Source: Flavobacterium sp. (lineage in GTDB: Bacteria > Bacteroidota > Bacteroidia > Flavobacteriales > Flavobacteriaceae). From it: a stretch of 31,268 nucleotides of DNA. The position numbers and the translations under genes are program-made. Of this stretch, positions 7,855 through 16,259 are shown piece after piece. Location: positions 1-31,268 of the forward strand of contig NZ_JAGKWP010000014.1 of assembly GCF_021151785.1 (NCBI RefSeq), read 5' to 3'. The notes beneath the pieces are model-generated. The model was not told where the DNA came from and made no database searches. It saw nothing but the letters and a program-made list of their open reading frames with translations. How positions within the stretch are numbered: the stretch's first letter is position 1; each line of letters begins with the position of its first letter.

Positions 7855-9096
7855 GTGAAAAACAACAAACTTTTTATACTCATCATTATCTCTTTAATAA
7901 TTGGTGTTGGACTGGGCGCAATTGTGCATTATCAATTTCCAGATTCTATTGATACTTTTTCGAAAAACATCAAATTACTTGGGACTATTTTTATTCGCCT
8001 AGTACAAATGATTATTGCGCCTTTAGTATTTTCAACATTAGTAGTAGGAATTGCCAAAATGGGTGACATGAAAATGGTAGGACGCGTAGGCGGAAAAGCC
8101 ATGGCATGGTTTATTTCGGCCTCACTTGTATCTCTATTATTAGGCATGATGTTAGTTAACTTTTTCGCTCCAGGTAAAGGAACAAATATCAAACTAGAAG
8201 TTAATGATTCAGCTAAAGAATTGGTTGAAAAAACAAACGAATTCTCTTTAGAAGAGTTTGTAAAGCACGTTATTCCTAAAAGTTTATTTGAAGCCTTTGC
8301 AACAAATGAAATTTTACAAATTGTTATTTTTTCAATTTTGTTTGGTGTTGCATTAGCCGCCTTTAGTAAAAAAGAAGCTAAGCCAATCATCAAATTATTA
8401 GATTCCACCGCACACGTAGTTTTAAAAATGGTAACTTACATCATGTGGACCGCACCATTAGGTGTTTTAGGAGCTGTAGCAGGCGCAATTGCTAAACATG
8501 GCTTTGAAGTATTCACACTTTATGCTAAATATCTAGGCGCCTTTTTTGTTGGTATTTTATTACTTTGGCTTCTACTATTAATAGTTGGTTATTTAATTTT
8601 AGGTAAACGATTATTCACATTGCTTCAAAGAATTAAAAGTCCATTATTAATTGCATTTTCTACCACAAGTTCAGAAGCGGTTTTCCCTAAAATGGTAGAA
8701 GAGTTAGAACGATTTGGGTGTCAACCTAAAATTGTTTCATTCACCTTACCATTGGGATATTCTTTTAACCTAGATGGCAGTATGATGTACATGACTTTTG
8801 CTAGTATTTTTATTGCTCAAGTATATGGTATAGATATGCCAATTGGAGAACAATTAACTATGCTACTAGTTTTAATGCTTACTAGTAAAGGTGTGGCAGG
8901 TGTACCAAGGGCTTCCTTAATTGTTGTTGTAGCCACTTGCGCTATGTTTGGTATTCCTCCAGAAGGAATTGCCCTAATTTTACCCATTGACCATTTCTGT
9001 GATATGGCTAGAAGTATGACTAATGTTCTTGGAAATGCTTTAGCTACTAGCGCCATCGACAAATGGGAATCAAAACCGAATCATCATGAAGCTTAA
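7855..9096 (+). CDS. Dicarboxylate/amino acid:cation symporter (DAACS, GltP/DctA-like)
   Basis: 413 aa inner-membrane transporter of the glutamate/aspartate and C4-dicarboxylate family. Family motifs: the serine-rich hairpin AFSTTSSEAVFPKM, the TM7 NLDG motif (SFNLDGSMMYMTFASIF), the second hairpin TSKGVAGVPRASL, and the TM8 segment DHFCDMARSMTNVLGNALAT, where D, R and N bind substrate in relatives. It uses H+ or Na+ symport; the substrate (aspartate/glutamate or dicarboxylate) is not resolved. The start is GTG; no nearby ATG would preserve the first transmembrane helix. Its last 11 bases overlap the dedA start, so translation is probably coupled. First gene of a five-gene unit. Confidence 0.93.
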   Translation: MKNNKLFILIIISLIIGVGLGAIVHYQFPDSIDTFSKNIKLLGTIFIRLVQMIIAPLVFSTLVVGIAKMGDMKMVGRVGGKAMAWFISASLVSLLLGMMLVNFFAPGKGTNIKLEVNDSAKELVEKTNEFSLEEFVKHVIPKSLFEAFATNEILQIVIFSILFGVALAAFSKKEAKPIIKLLDSTAHVVLKMVTYIMWTAPLGVLGAVAGAIAKHGFEVFTLYAKYLGAFFVGILLLWLLLLIVGYLILGKRLFTLLQRIKSPLLIAFSTTSSEAVFPKMVEELERFGCQPKIVSFTLPLGYSFNLDGSMMYMTFASIFIAQVYGIDMPIGEQLTMLLVLMLTSKGVAGVPRASLIVVVATCAMFGIPPEGIALILPIDHFCDMARSMTNVLGNALATSAIDKWESKPNHHEA

Positions 9097-9856
9097 TTTC
9101 AATATACTTAATTACTTAAAACCAAATTTTATAATTCAATCCGCTGAAGCAGAACAAAAATTCAGATGGACACAATTATTCAATCCGGAATTCTACATTA
9201 CGTTAGAGTATGGTGGTGTTCCTATTGGCATTTATATGGTTTTATTCATCGTATTTGCTGAAACAGGATTATTTGCAGGATTCTTTTTGCCTGGCGATAG
9301 CTTATTGTTTTTGTCAGGTATTTATGCTGAAAAATTAGCCAATCCTTTACGATTTATACCAGATTATTATTCTGATGTAACTGTTGTCGCATTGGCTATT
9401 TCACTGGCTGCAATTATTGGAAATATTTTCGGTTACTGGTTTGGTGCCACTAGCGGAAGAGGCCTTTACAATAAAGAAGATGGTTTATTATTTAAGAAAA
9501 AATACTTAAACCAATCACAAGAATTTTTTGAAAAACATGGTGGAAAAGCGATTGTTTTCGCTCGATTTTTACCTATTGTAAGAACATTTGTACCTATAAT
9601 TGCTGGAATTGTTCATATGCCTAAAAGTAAATTTATGTTGTATAATGTAATCAGCTCTTTACTTTGGTCGTTTTCCTTAGTCTTTGCTGGGCATTATTTA
9701 TATGCCTTGTTCTTAGAACGCTTCGACATTGATTTAAAACAACACATTGAAACTATTATTCTCTTATTGATTACAATTACTACTTTCCCATTAGTAATGA
9801 AGGCTATTAAATCTAGAAATAAAGGTCAAGATCAAGAACCAACAAAAGATAACTAA
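9086..9856 (+). CDS. DedA family membrane protein
   Basis: 256 aa. DedA/SNARE-associated domain with the hallmark segments ETGLFAGFFLPGDSLLFLSG and FARFLPIVRTFVPIIAGIV, including the conserved acidic residue, PGD and the RxxPxxR arginines. About five to six hydrophobic helices; the C-terminal tail is charged. DedA proteins are implicated in recycling the undecaprenyl-phosphate and phospholipid carriers across the membrane. An ATG start at 9086 overlaps the symporter stop by 11 bases in another frame. The DAO gene begins 5 bp after its stop. Linkage to mtgA, a peptidoglycan enzyme that consumes the lipid-II carrier, is consistent with an envelope role but does not prove it. Confidence 0.92.
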   Translation: MKLNFNILNYLKPNFIIQSAEAEQKFRWTQLFNPEFYITLEYGGVPIGIYMVLFIVFAETGLFAGFFLPGDSLLFLSGIYAEKLANPLRFIPDYYSDVTVVALAISLAAIIGNIFGYWFGATSGRGLYNKEDGLLFKKKYLNQSQEFFEKHGGKAIVFARFLPIVRTFVPIIAGIVHMPKSKFMLYNVISSLLWSFSLVFAGHYLYALFLERFDIDLKQHIETIILLLITITTFPLVMKAIKSRNKGQDQEPTKDN

Positions 9857-9861
9857 ATCAT

Positions 9862-10974
9862 ATGCAACTAAGTTATTGGGAATTAAAAAGTTGGTTTTCG
9901 AATGTCGACTTCACCATTGTTGGAAGCGGAATTGTTGGCTTACATACAGCTTTACGTCTTCGCGAAAGATTCCCAAAAGCCAAAATTATCCTTCTAGAAA
10001 AAGGAATCTTACCTCAAGGTGCAAGTACTAAAAATGCTGGTTTTGCTTGCTTTGGAAGTATTTCTGAAATTATAGATGATTTAAAAACGCATTCCGAAGA
10101 GGAAGTTATTCAATTGATTTCTAAGCGTTATCATGGTTTACAATTACTTCGAAAAAATTTAGGTGATGAGAACCTAGACTTTAAACCTTTTGGTGGATAT
10201 GAAATATTTTTAAAGGAAGACGAATCTTTTTACAAAGAATGTTTACAACGCATTTCATTTATAAACGATATTGTAAAGCCTTTATTTAAAACTGAAGTTT
10301 TCTCTAAAGAAATTGATCGTTTTGGGTTTGGAAATACTTTTGAATACCTGATATTCAACCCTCTTGAAGGGCAAATTGATATAGGCAAAATGATGCAATC
10401 TTTACTAAAAAAAGTCTATCAAAATGATATTTTGATTGTGAACCATCAAACTGTTGGAAGTTATACCGAAATTAATAATGGTGTAGAAGTAATTACAAAT
10501 AATTTGTCTTTCAAGACCAATAAATTATTATTTACCACTAATGGTTTTGCGAGTCAGCTTACTAATAATAGAGTAACTCCTGCAAGAGCACAAGTACTAA
10601 TTACTAAACCGATTGAAAATCTTGACATTAAAGGAACTTTCCATTTAGATAGAGGCTATTATTATTTCAGAAACATTGACAATAGAATATTATTTGGCGG
10701 TGGTCGTAACCTTGATTTTGAAGGAGAAACCACTACTGAATTAAAAACCACAGAATTAATTCAGAACCGCTTGGAAGATTTATTAAAAACTGTAATTTTG
10801 CCAAATACCGCTTTTGAAATAGAACATAGATGGAGTGGTATAATGGGCGTAGGAAATCACAAAAAACCTATTGTTGAACAACTTTCTAACCATGTCTTTT
10901 GTGGAGTTCGAATGGGAGGAATGGGTGTAGCAATAGGCAGTTTAATAGGACAAGAATTAGCAGATTTAGTATAA
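9862..10974 (+). CDS. FAD-dependent oxidoreductase, DAO (glycine/D-amino acid oxidase) family
   Basis: 370 aa. The N-terminal Rossmann fold FTIVGSGIVGLHTALRL (GSGIVG at 21-26) ends in an acidic residue in LLEKG, typical for FAD ribose binding. STKNAGFACFGS follows, the DAO-family loop near the flavin. The C-terminal part has RWSGIMGVGNHKKPIVE and GMGVAIGSLIGQELADL, the closing FAD-binding segment. Members oxidise amines or D-/imino acids; the substrate cannot be read from the sequence. No signal peptide, so cytoplasmic or membrane-associated. Its TAA shares one base with the mtgA ATG (TAATG), indicating translational coupling. Confidence 0.88.
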   Translation: MQLSYWELKSWFSNVDFTIVGSGIVGLHTALRLRERFPKAKIILLEKGILPQGASTKNAGFACFGSISEIIDDLKTHSEEEVIQLISKRYHGLQLLRKNLGDENLDFKPFGGYEIFLKEDESFYKECLQRISFINDIVKPLFKTEVFSKEIDRFGFGNTFEYLIFNPLEGQIDIGKMMQSLLKKVYQNDILIVNHQTVGSYTEINNGVEVITNNLSFKTNKLLFTTNGFASQLTNNRVTPARAQVLITKPIENLDIKGTFHLDRGYYYFRNIDNRILFGGGRNLDFEGETTTELKTTELIQNRLEDLLKTVILPNTAFEIEHRWSGIMGVGNHKKPIVEQLSNHVFCGVRMGGMGVAIGSLIGQELADLV

Positions 10975-11705
10975 TGGCAACCAAAAAAACAATAACAAAA
11001 CCCACAACTACAAAAAATAAAGGCGCTTTGAAATCAAAAATCTTTAAATATTTTTGGAAGTTTGTTTTATGGTTTAATATCATTAGTTTATTTTTTGTTG
11101 TACTATACAAATTTGTACCCGTTCCATATACCCCTTTAATGATAATTCGTTATTTCGAAAATTCTGCTGCCGGAAAAAAAATTGACACCAAGCATAATTG
11201 GATTCCTATTGAAAACATCTCAAAAAATCTACAAAAAGCCGTAATTGCAAGTGAAGACGGTAATTTTTGTAAACACAGTGGTTTTGATTTTAAAGCCATG
11301 CAAAAAGCTGCAACAGGAAATTTTAAAGGCAAAAAATTAAAAGGAGGAAGTACTATCTCTCAACAAACAGCAAAAAACGTTTTCCTTTGGCAAGGAAGAA
11401 GTTACTTTAGAAAAGCATTAGAAGCTTACTTTACTGTTTTAATTGAACTAATTTGGGGTAAAGAGCGCATTATGGAAGTATATTTAAATAGTATTGAAAT
11501 GGGAGATGGTATTTATGGTGCGCAAGCTGCATGTCAACATTGGTATAACAAAGATTGTAAAAGTTTAACTCGAATGCAAGCTGCTGGTATTGCGGCTATT
11601 TTACCTAATCCAAGAAAATTCAATCCTTTACATTCTTCTGCATATATTAGCAAAAAAAAGAATAAAATTGCTCAATACATTCTAATAACCAAACTTAATT
11701 ATTAA
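10974..11705 (+). CDS. mtgA: Monofunctional biosynthetic peptidoglycan transglycosylase
   Basis: 243 aa, normal for MtgA. A basic N terminus and one transmembrane helix (about 29-47) anchor the GT51 domain in the periplasm. Motifs: catalytic E94 in AVIASEDGNFCKHSGFD, GGSTISQQTAKNVFLW (124-139), then KERIMEVYLNSIEMGDGIYG with the second conserved Glu (E168). It polymerises lipid II into glycan strands. The frame is open upstream to 10899, but that stretch overlaps the preceding gene's coding end and is not MtgA-like. The ATG at 10974, overlapping the DAO stop in TAATG, is the better start. Fourth gene of the coupled unit. Confidence 0.94.
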   Translation: MATKKTITKPTTTKNKGALKSKIFKYFWKFVLWFNIISLFFVVLYKFVPVPYTPLMIIRYFENSAAGKKIDTKHNWIPIENISKNLQKAVIASEDGNFCKHSGFDFKAMQKAATGNFKGKKLKGGSTISQQTAKNVFLWQGRSYFRKALEAYFTVLIELIWGKERIMEVYLNSIEMGDGIYGAQAACQHWYNKDCKSLTRMQAAGIAAILPNPRKFNPLHSSAYISKKKNKIAQYILITKLNY

Positions 11706-11706
11706 T

Positions 11707-12525
11707 TTGAAAACCGTACTAATAACTGGTTCTTGCGGAGGCATTGGCAAACAAACCGCTTTACACTTTGCCAGACAAAATTGGACGGTGATAGCCACAA
11801 TGCATGTTTATAAAGAAGTCGAAGAATTTAAAAAGTACTCGAATATTTACAGCTATGGTTTAGATGTAACCTCTACAGAAAATATTGAAATTGCTAAGCA
11901 ACAAATTCTTAAGAATCACAAACAAATTGACACCATCATCAATAATGCTGGCGTAGGCTATAGAAGTTTTGTTGAACTTTCAGAAGATGAAAAAATCAAT
12001 ATGATAGTTAATGTCAATTGGTTAGGTGTTGTTAAAATATGTAGGGCATTTATCCCTGTATTGAGAGATCAAAGATTTGGACAAATTATTAATATTACTT
12101 CTATTGCTGGGCTTGTTAATTTACCACTGGGCAATTTTTATCATTCAACTAAACAAGCTGTAGAAAGTTTTTCTGAATGTATGGCTTATGAATTATATCC
12201 TTTTCATGTAAGTGTAGCAACTGTTCAGTTTGGAAATGCTCCAACTTCTTTTCAGAAGAATGTAGCTGTTTGTCAACAAACTGAAATTTGTTCTTATAAT
12301 AACTTGATGAATAGAATTTCAACACTTTTAGAAAAAAAATCATCTGAAAACAAAGAATTACCAGAAAAAATTGTTGAAAAACTACACCAAATTGCCGAAA
12401 ATCCAAATCGTTGTTTTAGACGATATACCATTGGGTTTGATGCTAACTTTATGAAAATTCTAAGAAGAATTACTGGTTATAAAATTTTTAATTCTATCAT
12501 TAGAAAAAAAACCCTAGAAAATTAA
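11707..12525 (+). CDS. SDR-family NAD(P)-dependent oxidoreductase
   Basis: 272 aa classical short-chain dehydrogenase. Cofactor motif TGSCGGIG (7-14), NNAG (79-82), and the catalytic set Ser132 (TSIAG), Tyr145 and Lys149 (YHSTK). The start is TTG, one base after the mtgA stop codon. The next residues, KTVLITG, form the first beta-strand immediately, so there is no room for a later start and no in-frame ATG upstream. Substrate is unknown; SDRs act on alcohols, ketones, sugars and lipids. Last gene of the 7855-12525 unit. The 65-bp gap to the next gene suggests a new transcript or weaker linkage. Confidence 0.9.
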   Translation: MKTVLITGSCGGIGKQTALHFARQNWTVIATMHVYKEVEEFKKYSNIYSYGLDVTSTENIEIAKQQILKNHKQIDTIINNAGVGYRSFVELSEDEKINMIVNVNWLGVVKICRAFIPVLRDQRFGQIINITSIAGLVNLPLGNFYHSTKQAVESFSECMAYELYPFHVSVATVQFGNAPTSFQKNVAVCQQTEICSYNNLMNRISTLLEKKSSENKELPEKIVEKLHQIAENPNRCFRRYTIGFDANFMKILRRITGYKIFNSIIRKKTLEN

Positions 12526-12590
12526 CAACCTTTTATCGTAACATTTTTTTTACTTATAACACTTATTAAGAAAACTTTAAAACAGAAAAA

Positions 12591-13382
12591 ATGATCGCAC
12601 ATGAAATAGACTACCATATTTATGGTGAAGAAATGCAATATGTAGAAATTGAATTAGATCCACAAGAAGTAGTCGTTGCTGAAGCTGGTGGTTTTATGAT
12701 GATGGAAGATGGTATTAAAATGGAAACCATTTTTGGAGATGGAAGTCAACAACAAGGTTTTATGGGTAAACTTTTATCTGCGGGAAAAAGAGTCTTAACA
12801 GGTGAAAGTTTATTTATGACTGCTTTTCAAAACCAAGGAATAGGAAAGAAAAAAGTATCTTTTGCATCGCCCTATCCTGGAAAAATAATCCCAATTGATT
12901 TAAGAGAATACAATGGAAAATTTATCTGTCAAAAAGATGCCTTCTTATGTGCTGCTAAAGGTGTTTCTATTGGAATTGAATTCTCAAAAAAAATTGGACG
13001 TGCTTTATTTGGAGGAGAAGGATTCATTATGCAAAAAATTGAAGGTGATGGCTTAGCATTTGTTCACTCTGGAGGAACATTAGCCAAAAAAGTACTAGCA
13101 CCGGGTGAAATCATGAGAATTGATACAGGTTGTGTAGTAGGTTATACACAAGATGTTGATTTTGATATTGAATTTGTAGGCGGTATTAAGAATACTATTT
13201 TTGGAGGTGAAGGTATGTTTTATGCAACTTTACGAGGCCCTGGAACGGTATATATCCAATCATTACCCTTCAGTCGATTAGCTGGTAGAATTTTAGCTAA
13301 CGCTCCTCAAAATGGTGGTGGAAAAGAAGAAGGTAGTATATTGGGAGGAGTTGGAAGATTATTAGACGGAGATAACTTTTAA
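12591..13382 (+). CDS. AIM24 / TIGR00266 family protein
   Basis: 263 aa. The N terminus (EMQYVEIELDPQEVVVAEAG, MMMEDGIKMETIFGDG) and the glycine-rich beta-rich body match the AIM24 family: GESLFMTAFQNQG, FICQKDAFLCAAKGVSIGIE, GEGFIMQKIEGDGLAFVHSGG, and the C-terminal RGPGTVYIQSLPFSRLAGRI. The family is a widespread beta-barrel-like fold; the yeast mitochondrial relative affects inner-membrane organisation, but the bacterial role is not established. The C terminus is rich in glycine (GGGKEEGSILGGVGRL). The stop codon overlaps the left arm of the bidirectional terminator. Possible own promoter in the preceding 65 bp, but I see no clear TAnnTTTG. Confidence 0.88.
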   Translation: MIAHEIDYHIYGEEMQYVEIELDPQEVVVAEAGGFMMMEDGIKMETIFGDGSQQQGFMGKLLSAGKRVLTGESLFMTAFQNQGIGKKKVSFASPYPGKIIPIDLREYNGKFICQKDAFLCAAKGVSIGIEFSKKIGRALFGGEGFIMQKIEGDGLAFVHSGGTLAKKVLAPGEIMRIDTGCVVGYTQDVDFDIEFVGGIKNTIFGGEGMFYATLRGPGTVYIQSLPFSRLAGRILANAPQNGGGKEEGSILGGVGRLLDGDNF

Positions 13383-13425
13383 AAAATAAGCCCCAAAAAT
13401 TAGATTTTTTGGGGCTTATTTTTTT
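13381..13425. terminator. Bidirectional intrinsic terminator between AIM24 gene and nuo operon
   Basis: A perfect 19-bp inverted repeat (13381-13399 with 13406-13424) with a 6-nt loop. The core is AAGCCCC/GGGGCTT flanked by A and T tracts, so each strand has a U-rich 3' side. It serves both convergent units. Confidence 0.92.
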
Positions 13426-13441
13426 ATCTTAATCTTGATTT

Positions 13442-14809
13442 TTATAATAAATTCAATATGTAATCAGGGAATATTCCAATAATTAATAGTAGTACGGTTG
13501 CCACAATTCCCACAATATAATATTCAGAATGATTTGCTAAGACATTATCCTCTGATTCTTCTCTTAAATACATAGCAATGATCACTTTGAAATAGTAGTA
13601 GATGGCTATCATAGAATTGATAATGGCAAAAATAGCTAAACCTAAATAACCATCTGTTATAATTTGACTCAAAATAAAGAATTTACCAAAGAAACCAGCC
13701 AAAATTGGAATACCAGCCATAGACAAAGTAGCAACAGTCATAATAAAAGCCATAATTGGTGATCTTTTTCCTAAACCATTAAAGTTTTCAATTTTACAGT
13801 TATCCTCTTTTTTAGTTACAAATAAAACTACTGAGAAAGCAGCTAAACCTGCAATGGCATAAGAAACGGTATAGAATAATAAATTATTTTGTGAATTTTC
13901 TACATTCAATAAAGTCATTAACATAAATCCTGTATGAGAAATACCAGAATAAGCCAATATACGTTTTAATTTTCTTTGACGTAAAGCCATTACGTTACCA
14001 AAAAACATAGTTGCAATAGTAACTACTACAATTACTTGTTTGTATTCATCATACATATATGTATTTAAAATACCAACTAACTTAAAGAAAGCAGCCATAG
14101 CCGTTACTTTTGCTAAAGTACTCATTAAAGCCGTAATCTGAGTTGGAGAACCTTCGTATACATCTGGCGCCCAAAAGTGCATTGGTGTAGCAGCCACTTT
14201 AAATAACATACCGATAGTAATTAATATAACTCCGATGTAAAACCAATATTCTGTAGTAGCAGACATAGAAGCTTCTTTCAAAGTTGGTACATCAAAAGCC
14301 CCTGTTGCACCATATAACATGGCAATTCCGAATAATAATATTCCAGATGCAAAAGAACCCATCAAGAAATATTTCATTCCGGCTTCATTACTTTTAACGT
14401 TTAATCGGTCGCTACCTGCTAAAACATACAATCCGATAGATAATACTTCAATTCCTAAGAAGAACATTGAAATATTATTAAAAGTTACCATAGCTACTGC
14501 TCCTGACAATATAAAAACCTTTATTGAAATAAAGTCAGATATTTTAGAGCTTTTAGCATAACTTGGTGCACTTAATAAAATTAACAATCCAGTTAGTAAG
14601 ATGAATAAACTTGAAAATACTTTTCCAAAATCATCAACCAGAATCATAGATTCATATCCTGTAATTACAGGCAAATTATCAGTAAGGTTTAAACCAAATA
14701 AAGCTAAAAGCGCCACTATGGTTACTGGAATTATTATTTTTCTCAGATTAAAAATCTCGAAAAGTAAACAAAGTATTCCGATTCCTACTATAGCAATTAA
14801 TGTACTCAT
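13442..14809 (-). CDS. nuoN: NADH-quinone oxidoreductase subunit N
   Basis: 455 aa, one of three antiporter-like proton-pumping subunits of complex I in the membrane arm. About 13-14 transmembrane helices. The conserved helix-7/8 segment reads GMLFKVAATPMHFWAPDVYEG, with the Lys and His typical of these subunits, and RKLKRILAYSGISHTGFM matches the helix-10 region. Last gene of the operon, 13 bp after nuoM, ending 17 bp before the shared terminator. The start ATG is the first in frame. Confidence 0.97.
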   Translation of the reverse strand: MSTLIAIVGIGILCLLFEIFNLRKIIIPVTIVALLALFGLNLTDNLPVITGYESMILVDDFGKVFSSLFILLTGLLILLSAPSYAKSSKISDFISIKVFILSGAVAMVTFNNISMFFLGIEVLSIGLYVLAGSDRLNVKSNEAGMKYFLMGSFASGILLFGIAMLYGATGAFDVPTLKEASMSATTEYWFYIGVILITIGMLFKVAATPMHFWAPDVYEGSPTQITALMSTLAKVTAMAAFFKLVGILNTYMYDEYKQVIVVVTIATMFFGNVMALRQRKLKRILAYSGISHTGFMLMTLLNVENSQNNLLFYTVSYAIAGLAAFSVVLFVTKKEDNCKIENFNGLGKRSPIMAFIMTVATLSMAGIPILAGFFGKFFILSQIITDGYLGLAIFAIINSMIAIYYYFKVIIAMYLREESEDNVLANHSEYYIVGIVATVLLLIIGIFPDYILNLL

Positions 14810-14822
14810 TTCTTAAGGCTTC

Positions 14823-16253
14823 TTAGTTAATTTGATTTAAAATTGATTGTAAACTTGGTTCAATTAAGTCAATAATTGGTTGAGGGAACAAACCAAAGAA
14901 TATGGTAACTCCAACAATTACGATTAATACAATACTTTCCGAAATTGTAATATCTTGGAAAGGTTTGATGCTTTCACCTAACATACTTTTTTGGAACATA
15001 CGTAACATATAAAACGCTCCTAAAATGATTGTTGTTCCTGCTATTATAGCATACCAAATATTTACTTTGAATAAACTGTATAATAAATTAAATTCACCAA
15101 TGAAGTTAAAAGTAGTTGGTAAAGCTACTGAAGCTAATAAAACAATTAAGAAAAATGAAGCAAAACGTGTTGCCTGAATTCTAATACCACCCATTTCATT
15201 AATATTATACGTTTGATATCTTGAGTAAATTATTTCAACAATATAGAATAATCCAACGATTACAATACCATGAGATAACATTTGGAGCACGGCACCTTGA
15301 AAACCTTCAAATGTTAAAGAATACAATCCCGCAGCAATTAATCCCACGTGTGATAAGGATGAATACGCCAACACTTTTTTAATATTCTTTTGTTTTAAAG
15401 TTAAAATTGCTCCATAAATTACCCCAATAATGGATAAGGTAACAATAATTGGCACATGTGCTTTAGCGGCTTCATCAGATAAAGGCAATTGCCATCTTAA
15501 TACACTATATAATCCCATTTTTAACATGATACCAGACAATAACATAGTACCAATAGATGGTGCTTTACTGTAGGTATTTGCTTGCCAAGAATGGAAAGGA
15601 ACAATTGGAATTTTAATAGCATAAGCTAAAAAGAATGCTAAGAAAATATAAGTTTGTTCAGTGCTTGTTAATTGTAAAGCATATAATTTTTCAATAGCAA
15701 AACTTCCACCTTTAGTATATAAATAAATGAAAGCCAACAGCATGAATAAAGAACCTGCAAAAGTATAGATGAAGAATTTTAAAATCGTTTTTCTTCGTTC
15801 TTCTTTATCGCCATTACCCCATCTTAAAGCAATGAAATAAATTGGAATTAAGGCAATTTCCCAAAATATATAATATACAAAACCATCTGCAGCTAAAAAT
15901 GTACCTGCCATTGCAGCTCCCATCACTAAAATTAAACTGTAAATAGCTTTCTCGTCCTCAAATTTAGTTACAAATCCAGAGGCAATAATTAATGGTAACA
16001 AGCCTGTAGTTAATAACAACATGGCTAATGACAAACCATCCACATGCAATGCAAAGTTGATAGCAGGTTTAGTTAACCATGGTAAATCTACATTCCAATT
16101 CTCACCCGCTAAATAAGCATTTAAAGCCATTATAGTTAAACCAAATGCAGCAATACTTGTAAGTAAAGCAAATTTAGAGGCAAACTTGTTTCCTGAAAAG
16201 TAAGTTACAATTGCACCTACCAATAAAACCGTTAATATAATCCCTATGTTCAT
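14823..16253 (-). CDS. nuoM: NADH-quinone oxidoreductase subunit M
   Basis: 476 aa antiporter-like membrane subunit. Diagnostic features: NFALHVDGLSLAMLLLTTGL near the N terminus, IFWEIALIPIYFI with the conserved helix-5 glutamate, AYAIKIPIVPFHSWQANTY with the pumping lysine and the PFHSW motif, and KKVLAYSSLSHVGLI. Six bases follow nuoL, consistent with one polycistronic message. Pumps protons as quinone is reduced. Length is normal for the family. Confidence 0.97.
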   Translation of the reverse strand: MNIGIILTVLLVGAIVTYFSGNKFASKFALLTSIAAFGLTIMALNAYLAGENWNVDLPWLTKPAINFALHVDGLSLAMLLLTTGLLPLIIASGFVTKFEDEKAIYSLILVMGAAMAGTFLAADGFVYYIFWEIALIPIYFIALRWGNGDKEERRKTILKFFIYTFAGSLFMLLAFIYLYTKGGSFAIEKLYALQLTSTEQTYIFLAFFLAYAIKIPIVPFHSWQANTYSKAPSIGTMLLSGIMLKMGLYSVLRWQLPLSDEAAKAHVPIIVTLSIIGVIYGAILTLKQKNIKKVLAYSSLSHVGLIAAGLYSLTFEGFQGAVLQMLSHGIVIVGLFYIVEIIYSRYQTYNINEMGGIRIQATRFASFFLIVLLASVALPTTFNFIGEFNLLYSLFKVNIWYAIIAGTTIILGAFYMLRMFQKSMLGESIKPFQDITISESIVLIVIVGVTIFFGLFPQPIIDLIEPSLQSILNQIN

Positions 16254-16259
16254 TTCTAA

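Noticed and set aside
10899..10973. 25-codon upstream extension of mtgA
   Set aside because: It overlaps the coding end of the FAD oxidoreductase in another frame and gives a non-hydrophobic, non-family leader. The ATG in TAATG at 10974 fits MtgA length and coupling.
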